From the NCBI GenBank assembly GCA_935421135.1, contig OW285193.1, positions 1,922,001 through 1,986,000 on the forward strand: a stretch of DNA of 64,000 nucleotides, read 5' to 3'. This stretch comes from Bugulina stolonifera (taxonomy: Eukaryota; Bryozoa; Gymnolaemata; Cheilostomatida; Bugulidae). The position numbers and the translations under genes were made by a program. Below, in pieces: positions 1-12,300 of the stretch (positions are counted from its first letter, which is position 1; every line of letters starts with the position of its first letter). The notes below the pieces were generated by a model. It was not told the origin of the DNA. It saw nothing but the letters and a program-made list of their open reading frames with translations, and did no database searches.

Positions 1-186
1 ACGGAACGCAATGCTCTATATTTGTGGTCTACATATTATGCTCTTTAAAAAACTTTTTCTGTACTTGGCAAACAATTGTTTCATACCTGATACCAAAAAT
101 TCTAAGTGTTATAACCAAAAACAGCCTTATTTGAAACAAACTACAGTGTACTAGTATTTCAGGTAATAACCATTGGTATTTTACAG

Positions 187-330
187 GGTGGGTTGTCTAC
201 ACCCCCATACTACTCATGGTATTATCTACCATAAGATACTCTACTCAGTCTAGCTGTACTCCTACTCCCACTTCCTCTTGGCCTGATGGGATTGATAATG
301 ACTGTGACGGAAGAATCGATGAGGAGTTGT
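187..330 (+). CDS. Exon 1: MopE-like D/N-rich Cys motif
   Basis: The reading frame contains [18 protein letters not shown], the pattern of the MopE-type putative metal-binding repeat, preceded by a short Thr/Pro/Ser run. The acceptor is tttacag before 187. A shorter start at 254, after tctag, is also possible but would change the entry phase. The donor at 331 is gtaccc, which is weak, and splits the last Cys codon (phase 1). Coordinated Asp/Asn residues suggest calcium or metal binding, which is inference. This exon starts mid-gene: the phase requires an upstream exon outside the window. Confidence 0.55.
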
Positions 331-3300
331 GTACCCATACTTCTGACCAATCAGGTACTCAGGCTATGATATTGTCTATCGTAAGGTACTCAGCCTATGC
401 TATAGTCTACATTTCAGTCCATACATCACAGGCAGGCAATAGAGGTCGAACGAGACTCGAGAAATCTCGAGTCTCGTCTCGAGTTGTGCTGTCTCGTCTC
501 GAGTTGTGCTGTCTCGAGAGCGTCCCGAGACAGCAATATTAGTATTCAGGACTGGAAAACAATTTTTTATTTATAATAAATTAACAACTATAATATAGTT
601 CATTGCTAATCAGCAATAATTCTATAAAATAGAAATTTGTTATTCAAATTACTTAGTCATACTACCTACATGTACATTCCAGCACTGATTTCCTCATAAT
701 AGCGGTGCAGTTAACGCTGAGCTCCTAGTTAGTCACTACATGTATACAGAACTGCTAGCTCATGTTCAGTCAACTGCTAACTCTCCCATAATGCAATGTA
801 ATCTCCATACTAGAGAGTTGTAATAATACTCATGAGATTATTTCAGTAATTGAAACACAACTCCCTATTAGTTGTCAAATTACATTATTGTATCCATGTA
901 CTGTACATACATGTATATGATTGTGCAAGTTCGAAATATTATGACAAGCATAACTTGTAAAATCTTTTTACCTCATTTTAATTAAAATATTTAAATACCT
1001 GATTGTGTTCACAATCCCTGACTTGTCTCATTTCGGCTGCGATACCAAGGTGTTTGTCCGTTGTGACAACCTTCACTAGTAGATCGGGATTCTAACTGGT
1101 AATGGGGTTCTAGCATGCAAATAATAGTGTAATTACATTGTATATAAAAGATGACAAATCTTTTAGGAAATTTCACCTGTGAATTCTATAACCCAGTCTC
1201 ATCTCAAATTTTTGAGAAGTATTTCTGGAATCTCATCTCTAATTCAAAAATGCTGTCTCGTTCTACTTCTAGCAGGCAGAGGCAATGGGGGTTGCATGCA
1301 GCTTGGTTACAATCATAACCCTGCTCCGCCCACCTACAGGGTGCTAATCTGCCAAAAGAGTTGTATTGCCTTTGCCTCCTAATCTTTTGTTCATTGGTCA
1401 ATCTAAACTATATAATATTATCTAGGCTTTGTTAGTAGTTAGGAGCAGTACTGCCAAAAGTAGTATGGAAAGTGATGATTCCTCTACTGGTTGTGGTTGG
1501 GCTGATAGATTGTGGTATGCTATTAGTATTGATCATCTACACCCTGCAAGCTAAGCGTTTTTTTGAAATCAAAAAAGGTTAATATTTGATTCATATCCCT
1601 GCATTGAAGCGTAGCGTGTATTTAATTGAGACTCTAATTGGCTATAAGGTGTACAATCATACACATTCTGTTCATTCGATTTAGAGTATGAAGAGTTGGG
1701 CTATAGCATAGCTATTAATGACTATCACGACCACTTTGGAGTGCTCATTCCTCACTATAAACCAACCAACCTGTCAAGAGACTTGCAAAGTTTCTCAGCC
1801 TGTTTGTGGTAAGTGCTGTACGCATATGACAGTGTCGCTGCGTACATGTATGAATATGAATATGAATATGAATATGATTGCATGCATGGTGTTATATTTA
1901 TAAAACATTATCGTTTGTACATGTATGTACATCCTAGGTGCTCATGTAGATACACACTTGTTGAGGATATAGTGGAGTATGCATGTACAGCTCCGCTCAG
2001 GCCCTATGTCCTGAAGGCTTAGTCTGGTTGGCCATGACTGGGTCTCTATGTGTCTCAGGAAATTATCCCTATATCGCTATGATTGTGTGTTCTCAGCCTT
2101 TTCTCAATAGTAAGAGGGGGGAGGACACCAATATACTTTTCCTTTTTGTGGGCACAGTCAAAATGTAACTGTGTAAGGGAGCAGCCGTGGCTGAGTGGTT
2201 AGAATGCTGAACTTTCATGTTGAAGGTTCCAGGTTCGAATCCCGGTCGCGGTGGTGTTAGGAGGAGCATCCAGCCACAATTGCTCCTGTGCCTCATAAAA
2301 ATCCTCGGGGTCATGGAAGCCAGCATGGCTTCAAGGCAACTCCTCTACCCCTGCCGAAAAAACAGCCATGTCATCTGGGCCTTTCTTACAGTGAGTTGAC
2401 CAGCACTAGCACTTGGCTGTGCAAGCTGCAAGGGGCTGGTCACGCCGAGGAGTATAAGCCGGTGAGTGAGTCGAAATGTAACAGTCTTTATGAGTGTGAG
2501 TGGAGTTGTTTTGGAAAAGTCAACTATCTACCTTGTTGAGACTGTAACTTGAGTTGGTTGGTCGGTCGTTGACTAACGTCAGTTGAGCGCCTTCTACGTA
2601 GCCCAGCTCCTAGGCAATTGGACTATTGCCAGCCTGACTAGAAGCATTGGCCTACCATTACTATTATCCTATTACCAAACACCACCCATTGTATCTTTTT
2701 CATGAAAACACAATATTATTCTATGGAATGCATATAATTTACTGGCAGGTTCAAGACCAGAAAGTTAGCAGCAGAAGCTACTCTGTTCTGCTATGCCAGC
2801 AGTAAATCTACTCGGGAGTTTACCATCAGTCTGTTTCCATGTAAGTAACCAGTATATCAGTATAAGTAGGAGGAGCTACTACAGTATTACACTACATAGT
2901 ATATGCCGGTGGTATCAGTGAGATTGGCTGCAGGCGAGGAGGCACAAACTACTCTCAAGCAGCAGCCAATGATCTGGGCAGACTTAGGCTTCAGCATAAA
3001 ATTATCTATTTCAAATTTTATTCTTTATGGTAATAAACTAAAATAAATACCAAATCAACATAAACAATTGAGTTATTTAACAGTACAAATTAACAAAAAA
3101 CAAATGCATGATTATTAAGTCAACATCATAGATTTAATATAAAGCCTAGATAGGGCACTCTGTGTTAACACTCCACTGCCCAAATGTCTTATTTAATTTT
3201 GGGGAAAGTCAACAACGCAACGTAATCTCACCATGATACTCACAGCCTACAATGGTGATTCACACTATACTTATAATGGAATACTGCAGCCTAAACTAGC

Positions 3301-6300
3301 TCCACTTTGGTTTAAATCAACCCTTACTGCCATCATACTTGTATCCTGGCAAACTGATGTCTATATAGCACATCACCACATAAATACCTATCCAATGGTA
3401 CTAAACACTACGTCCTATCAGCACTGCCTAAAGTGATAATCAAGCTGTGTAGTATTTATTTATTCACTGTGTGGCACCCACAATTTACAATGTTATGATA
3501 ATGTTATATAAAATAATAAAATAATGTAATGAAATTTTAAAGTCATAAATCTGTCAGTTTTTTCCTTTGTTGTAACTATGAATTTGCTGACCAAATGCAG
3601 GAATAAGTACATGACGTAAAAGCACACAGTCCAATTACCAAAGTGCATTTATCTTACTAGTAAATGGAACAGCTCATTTGCAGTGACAACAACCTACTAC
3701 CTCTAACGCTGTTGCTTCTCATACATGTCATCGTCTAGATTCAATTTGGTAGAATTTTACTGTTGGAAAGAATCTGAACTTGCCTCAACATCTCAAACGC
3801 CTCAATTTTTCTCAACTCTGCTTTTCTGCAAGTCCACGTCTCTAAACCATACGTGAACACACTCCATACAAAACACCTTATTAGTCTTTTCTTCAAGTCA
3901 GACCTTAGATAACCTGTGAATAGGGTCTTGTGTTTCTCAAACGTGGTTTTACCCATCGCTATCCTTGCTTTAATCTCTCTCTCACAGTAGCCATCCTCTG
4001 ATAATATGCTACCTAGGTACTTAAAGTGGTTTACCTGTTCTAGTTATTTTCCATCTCTCACTATAAGCACGTTGCTTGCTTTCCTACTGATTTTTATAAG
4101 CACTCCATATTCCTTACCTACTCTATTTGTGACCTCCATCATGTGTTGTAGTCCTGCTTCTGCACTTGCAGTCATCGCTTGATCGTCAGCGAAGCGTACA
4201 GATTTCATTAACTGACCTACTTTGTCTCCTTCTGCCATCTCCTCCAAAGGATCACGGATCATTGCCTCGGCATAGATGTTAAACAAAATTGGTGACACCA
4301 GACGTCCCTGCCTTACTCCTCTTCCAATGACTGAACCCTCAGTCTCTCCTACACTTGTTCTAACTATCTCTCCAGTCTATGCCAATCTTCTTTAGAAATT
4401 CCAGTAGTTTTGCCCAGTTTACTCCATCAAAAGCCTTCTCAAAGTCAACAAAACATACATATACATCCTGATTGAGTTCCATGCTTTTTTCACTCATCAC
4501 TCTCATTACTGCGATTGCCTCTCTAGTACCACAGCGTCTACGAAAACCAAACTGCTTATATCCTAACCATTCATTGGCTTTCTTCTCTAATCTTGTTGTA
4601 GGGTCTCTTAATACTACTTTAGATGCATGTGATATTAAACTGGTCTTCACATCGGGTGGCATTCCTTTTCTTTTCCAATGGTATCAGGGTAGTCTGACAA
4701 GAATCACCTGGCCACTTCCCTTCTCAGTGTATGTCCATACATAAGTTAACAAATTCTTTCCTCCCATCATTATCCAGCACTTTAATCTATTCAGCCGGGA
4801 TCCCATCAACTCCTTCGTCTCTCCTTTCATTCAGTCTTGCTACGGAGGCCGTTATCTCACTTTCCAACTAACCAGGTCCAATGTCGTCATCATTCACTCC
4901 CATCTTATCTTCTATCATGGCTTCCTGCGGCCTACCCTGTTTTTCATACAATTTTTCAATGTTTTCCTTCCATCACGCTTTAATTTTCTCTTCTACTGTC
5001 AATAACAAGCTCACATCCTTGTCCTCTATCATCTTTTGTCTTTCCCCTTTTCTCGCTTCTACTGTCAGCTCCTTTACCTTCATATACATAGTATCGATGT
5101 GACCCTTTCTTTCAAGGTCTTCTATCTCTTTGTACTGTTTTGTCAACCATAATTCCTTTGCTCTATCTGTCTCTTTTCTCAGCTTGTTATGTCGATATTT
5201 TTTACGCCCTTCAACAGTATTGACCCTTTCCTACTTCCTTCTCAGCTCCATGCTTTGAATCATATCATCCTATATCTTATATACATGTAAGTGTATACAC
5301 TATAAATTACATATATATTATGTTAACATGGAAAAGCCAAAGTATACAGCCATGTACTTTGTTTTTTTTTTATGGTATTTTAATTCTGAACGTATTTTAT
5401 CCAGCACTTTTGCCATAGGAGCAATTTTATATTATACATGTATATTACTTTACACAGGCATATACAGGACAATTAACATATTGTTATCATAAAATTTTTT
5501 TATTGGCGAATACAGTAGAATTTGCATATAGGTATTTAAACACAAATCAAATATATTATATTAAATAGGTGTGTGCAATACAATTTACATACATTATAGT
5601 ATACATACATTAAGGGAGCAGCCGTGGCTTAGGGGTTAGAATGCTGAGCTTTCATGCTGAAGGTGCCAGGTTCAAACCCCGGTCACGGTGGTGTTAGGAA
5701 GAGCATCCAGCCACAATTGCTCCTGTGCCCCATATCTGGGCCTTTCTCACAGGGAGTTGGCCAGCACTGGCACCTGGCAGTGAGAGCTGCTAGGGGCTGG
5801 TTATGCCGGGGAGTATACATAAGTCGGTGAGTTTTTTATAGTATACATGTACATACATTAGGCGTATTTGGAAACTGTACTGGTTCATATAGGACTGCTC
5901 TTACTATCCGAATACAACTTGAGCGTTAAGGTGTGACTAGTGCTTGCCCTGAAGGGAAATCCCCTTGCTAAATGAATATTATTATTGCCAGGCACACGCC
6001 TAGCCTTGCGTTATAGCTAGCGCTATATTATTGAATAAAATATATTGTTATTGCCGCAGATTGCTATTTATAAGCTTGCACGGTGCAATATCCGAATATC
6101 CGAATACATAATATGTTTTATAATCATACTAAAACCAAACTGTTTAGAACCATTTTATTACTAGTGGTTTCGTATTTAGAAAAAAACACTCAGTAGATAA
6201 AACAATGGTTTACCTTATTATGGCACGGAAGGCCTATGAGAGTGGTCTATCGTTCCTCCTTTCTCTACATGTACTGAGTGAGAGGCGCGAGTGACTAGTA

Positions 6301-9300
6301 ATGCTGCTGCATCAGCTTGTGATTGCCATGACCAATGGGTCCTAGTTGCTATCTGTACTTTATGTGTGCGTAGGTAAGACCTAGTTTGCTACCCTCATTG
6401 CTCTGTCTTTCAGTTCCCAAAAGGAAGCTAGGCTAAGAGGTTCCTAGGGTAGATCAGAGATTATATAAAGTAGAGAGGAGTGTCTTTGTTAGAGTGTAAG
6501 CAGCAATTGACTCTGCTTAGGCAGCACACACGCTCCCGGCTACATCCAGTCAGGGCCAATGAGCGATCGGTCTACGCATAATGACCCAGATAAAATAATA
6601 TGCAGAATTGTCACAAAGTATGCGTGAGCGAGATGACATGTACACTACTTTTTTTCTAATGCTATATTAAGTCCATGGTCTACCCCAATGTATCATGATA
6701 TAACGAATATTGTGTTGCATTCTATTTCAGCTGGAGGTTTGGCGAAAGTGAGAAGGCGTATTGAGGGAAGTCCTAGCACTAGTAGCTCTGGCTTGGATAT
6801 AGTTGATGACCGGTGGACACACATATGTGTGTCATGGTCGAATATCTATGGTAAGTAACCAAATTATTCCCTATCCCATGCGCTTTGCAACATCAATACC
6901 TGATGTTTTGAGTTCTCAGAACATTAAATTGTACATTTTTACTTGGAATATAAATGGAATAATCTCCTGGAGCTGCGTAGAGATATGTTTACCATTTTAG
7001 AGATCATGTACAGCGAACATGAGTTGAAGCACTGCAGAGTCCCGAACTATAGTTCCTATTGCTGGTAAAAGCAATCATTTACATATTGAAGGCGAGGGAG
7101 TTAGAATGAGTAAAATATTCTTGTGGAGAGAACCTTTTATCCGATGTGCACAAGTGGGTCACCTTAGTTATGGGTTGAGTTCTACATAAATTTCCCATTC
7201 TTTGATATGCATACTTTTATAGGAAGTCATGCCTATCTCGATGGACGGTTAAAACACAGCGCTAATTCCCATATGGTTGGTGCAACAAAAACAATCAAAG
7301 ATGACGGATTTTTAGTCATAGGGAGCAGCCCCAAATACAGTTCATATAGCACCACGGAAAGGATAGTGTCAGACCTGGCGAATGGTGTTTCTTTTATGGG
7401 GTAAGATTTTTCATCAAGTGCACATCAATGCGCATGACAATATAACAGTAGACTACAATAATTGGACTACTTTGTATAATACTGTGTACGTGTGCACTTT
7501 ACTGTGAGTAGTATTAATCAGTGTTTTAGATTGGATTTCTTGCCAAGCATCATTCCTCAGATAAATTTAACATACATGTAGCATTATTGGCATGGTAAAG
7601 CCGATGATGCTACATAGCACCTGTGCAACACTAATATCACAAACCAAGAAGATAATTCTATGCCATGATCAAACAGCAACCTTTGCACTAGTTGCTACTT
7701 GGAATACATTATGTCACAACTACATTCATCCTCATAGCTGGGTACTGGCAATCTGTATGCCTACACTGTTAATAATATATAGAATCAAGTAATTTAACAC
7801 ACTTGAGTTCTTCGAGTATACCGATGCTGAAGCGTTCTGTGATTGAAAGCTTTACGAGTTTCTCATCTGAAAATTCAAGTTGAAAAGTCCTTGTTTAAAG
7901 AGTCACTTGTTTAAAGAGTCACTTGTTTAAAGAGTCACTTGTTTAGAGAGTCACTTGTTTAAAGAGTCACTTGTTTAAAGAGTCACTTGTTTAAAGAGTC
8001 ACTTGTTTAAAGAGTCACTTGTTTAAAGAGTCACTTGTTTAGAGAGTCACTTGTTTAAAGAGTCACTTGTTCAAAGAGTCACTTGTTTAAAGAGTCACTT
8101 GTTTAGAGAGTCACTTGTTTAAAGAGTCACTTGTTTAAAGAGTCACTTGTTTAAAGAGTCACTTGTTTAAAGAGTCACTTGTTTAGAGAGTCACTTGTTT
8201 AAAGAGTCACTTGTTCAAAGAGTCACTTGTTTAAAGAGTCACTTGTTTAGAGAGTCACTTGTTTAAAGAGTCACTTGTTTAAAGAGTCACTTGTTTAAAG
8301 AGTCACTTGTTTAAAGAGTCACTTGTTTAGAGAGTCACTTGTTTAAAGAGTCACTTGTTCAAAGAGTCACTTGTTTAAAGAGTTACTTGTTTAGAGAGTC
8401 ACTTGTTTAAAGAGTCACTTGTTTAAAGAGTCACTTGTTTAAAGAGTCACTTGTTTAAAGAGTCACTTGTTTAGAGAGTCACTTGTTTAAAGAGTCACTT
8501 GTTTAAAGAGTCACTTGTTTAAAGAGTCACTTGTTTAAAGAGTCACCTGTTCAAAGAGTCACTTGTTTAAAGAGTCACCTGTTAGAAGTGAAAAACTGTG
8601 CGTTTATTAAACTATTAACTGATGCCAGATGGAGAATATGAACCTGCCCTGGGTAAGCTAAGAAAGTAATTAGCTATTTTAGCGCATTTTATTCTCAAAA
8701 TGATTTTCGCTAAAGTGCAGCACTATGAGTGCTAAACAATAATTCATATACCCCCAGCACTCCAAACAGTACAGAATGCAACAATAATAAATCAACTTTA
8801 TACAAATTGTATTCTGTGGAGTTTCCGCGTTGGAATTATTTGGGCTTAGGTACACATAGACACGAGTCACAGCACTGTTTGCTTTTAGGCTATTTTGTAG
8901 CTTTCACATGTACATATATACATGTAAATACATGGACAATGGCCATGCTATGCAGTGTACATGCATAATTATACATGTAGGTATATAAGCTACATATGTT
9001 CAATACAATATACCTTACATACATGTACATTGTACATGTACTGGAGACGAGTGCATGGAAGAACTAAGGGCCGAAACTGTGCCACAGTGAATCTACACCT
9101 GTACAATGTACATTGTATGTGAGCAGCGCACCACGGAGTATGTGAGATTTGAACATGTGACCCTAAGGTCTGCAAATCAGTTAATCAACCCTGGTGAGAA
9201 AATCAACACTCTTACATTGTATGCTGACTATTTGCTCTGACAGCACGCCGCGAGTGATATGAGAAGATTTATTTTGTAGGTTGATTGGTAACGTTCAGGT

Positions 9301-12300
9301 GTTTGAGTATTTCATTGGACAGGACATCGTACTGGATAGCTATCATAACTGTATGGCTACCGGAGGTAGAACATTTCACCTTGGAGAGTTTGTGGTAAAT
9401 GTCTACATCAGATACTAGTATGAATCTCTCAAGTAGTCTGTTATTTGATATTTATTCTCACAAATTCACACATTAGTGATATTTGAGTGAAAATTTGTAT
9501 TGTATCTTGCTTCTTTTCTTTTATTAGGTCATGGATAGGTATAAAAACATTTTAGAAGATGCCAAGGAAGTTGATTTCATCCCTCACTTAAAGCAGTGTG
9601 TTGCTGGTAAGTATGTACAATAAGTGCATAGGCAGTCTATGCACTTATTTAAAGCGCAATATAATATCAATGATAGACGCTGAATTCGATATTATATTGC
9701 GCTTTACTGCATGTGTGGAATATAGTCGAATAGCAGGCTGAAAATATTTAAAATGGGAGAAATATTGAGTTATTTCCAGAATAATCATTTTTAGGCAGCC
9801 TTGCATCATGATTAGATGTACCTTCTGTTTTAATGAGATGAGTTTCACTACAAATACAATTGCAACAGGTTGTGTAGCGGGTGATTATTATATAACAGGT
9901 TGAGTCATGAACTGCATAGACATAGTATAATACTGTAGTGGTAAACGTAACTCTATAGACTTAGCCACTCATACTGCATTGCATTGTCATGAACAATTCA
10001 CACCTAAATTATGTATGTTGACTAGCCTGTGCAGAAACATCTTTTATACACTTATTGTATGCATTACTGAGCAATTATACCCTTTTTATACCCATGTAAA
10101 GAGGGCCGACCTCTCAGAAATAGCTGTAATTAATTTTGCACATGAATCTCATGATTTTAAGCAACTTTTGTTATGGCTGACCTATTTTGGGTCGAGCATC
10201 GGCCTTCCGGCCGACATCTTATTACGCAATTTCCGGACGACACTACATCGGCCTTTTACCGCCACTTTTTCCGAAAGGTAGAATGCTATATAAAGTGCAT
10301 GGTTTTTACTATCATTGTCTCAGTTGTTGCTTGGATCTCAGTAAAGACTCTTCTATGCTACTTATACAGAGCCTTCTCTCGTAGTACAGGTAGTTCCAGC
10401 TGATAAGGTCTTCGACCTTGATGCCCGAACAACCTACTAGGGCTGAACAGTGTAGCAAGATAGCATTAACTCGGGACCAGATGGGTCGTCTTGGTTAGTC
10501 TTTGGACTACTAGTACCTGTCGATCTTTCATGTAATGACGAAGGCTTAGCACCACTCATAGGTTCTTCACTTTTGCAAGTAGGTCGTCCCAGATGACACA
10601 CACACATGCAAAAATATTGCAACATAATGTCTATGCAGTTTAATACGGTAAAGGGATATTTCGAAAAAAAAAGTTCGAAACAGGACATTTCACAACTGGG
10701 CAGTTAAAAACAGGACAGTTCGAAGCTGTGTACATTACATTTAGAAGAACACAACTTGCAGATAATTAATTTTAATTAATTAATTTAATTAATTAAATAA
10801 AGAAAATGATATTAAAAATAAAAATTAGTTGAAATCTGGTGGTTGGGGTTTGGGGTTAGGCGTTTCGAACTGTCCGGTGTCAAACTGTCCACTTTCAAAA
10901 CGTCCTGTTTTGGACTGTCTTTTTCGAACAGTCGCACATTCGTTTAATACAGCTGATTCTATATTAACGGCTCTTCTATTGAACTTAGGCTACAAAAGAG
11001 ACTGTGTAGTGGAGAGAGGAGTGACATATGCTGGAGACATCACTGTTACTGGAACTGGAGCTGCCTGTTCTAGATGGGACACAGTTCACTCGACCTCCAG
11101 TACCATCAAGCTACATGACACCCAGGTTTGTGTAATATTGACCATAATTACTATTATTATACTTAGTTGATTGGAACTACTGCACATTGTATATTGTGGC
11201 TGGCATGGGAACCAATGTTATTCTGGTGGGTATAGCTTTTCACTGTGAAGGATTGAACCGGTCACGTGGAATTGTGGATACAATATACACATACAATTAA
11301 TCAGATGAATAAGTTAGCCAACCTATTTGTAGTTCATAGATGGTACAATGGCGGCTGCAGGAAATGAATGTAGAAATCCTTACACCTCTGATAAATACCA
11401 TCCATGGTGTTATACTGCTGATGATGGTAGTACATGGGATTATTGTCATGTTCCACAATGCAGTAAGTAATCAGCTAATAATACCCACAATACATTGTGT
11501 GTACCCAACTGTAGTACCCACAGTGGAATGTGTTACATACTCAGCTGATAGTATCCACCATGCAATGTATTACATACTCAGCTGATAGTACCCATGTTTC
11601 TCACAAAGCAATGTACGTAGTTGGTGATCAGTTGAATGTACTCACTATGTAATATAGTAACCGTTGTTTATGCTGCACTGAAATGGTATCAAAACTGACT
11701 GTTAACCTACTACTGCTGGTCAACTTTTCAACAACGCTCTTTGTTCTTGCTAACTCTGCTGTGATGGACTGCCAGTGGTTGTATCTATTATAGATGTGGC
11801 ACCTGCATGGAGCTTGAAGATTAAAGAGAGAGGAGACGCCGCTGTGATAGCCTCAGTTCCATCTGATATGCCATTTGGTAGCTCAACTACCCTCAACTCT
11901 TTCATGCAGATTTGCATTTGGTTTAAGATGCCTTTATATGACAATGGTAAGTTCTGTGGTTTAGTATATATATTATCAACAAGGTGATAGAAGGGTAATG
12001 TATTAATACGTTTCCATTGTTCAAACTAGCTTACAGCTAGCACTAATTATAGCTGTGGTTAGCAGTGCATACTAAGCCATCCCATAACTAATAATAGCTC
12101 GCACTAATCGTTGGCATGTAGCAAGCTCGCATGACTTCGTACTGAGAGTACGCACGGACTGAGCTCGCTAAATGGCTGCGAGTTGAGTCATCCCATGGCT
12201 CAAGCTGAGATTAAACTGCGCTGAGTTTAAACCATGGAAACCCAGTATATGAGTGAGATGAGAGGTTGGGTGTAAAAGATATGAAAGGCGAACATGCATG

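Noticed and set aside
2177..2260. Possible tRNA gene (good A and B boxes)
   Set aside because: No acceptor stem closes it, it has a SINE body downstream, and related copies lie at 5614 and 15062.
7890..8590. CRISPR-like array
   Set aside because: Units are contiguous with no unique spacers, and the context is eukaryotic.
10829..10952. Extending exon 9 upstream into the open frame starting at 10829
   Set aside because: That part is the MITE arm; the acceptor at 10952 gives the phase needed to join exon 8.
11340..11585. Open frame [13 protein letters not shown] over exon 10
   Set aside because: It is the wrong frame; the kringle cysteines appear only in the frame entered from the acceptor at 11332.
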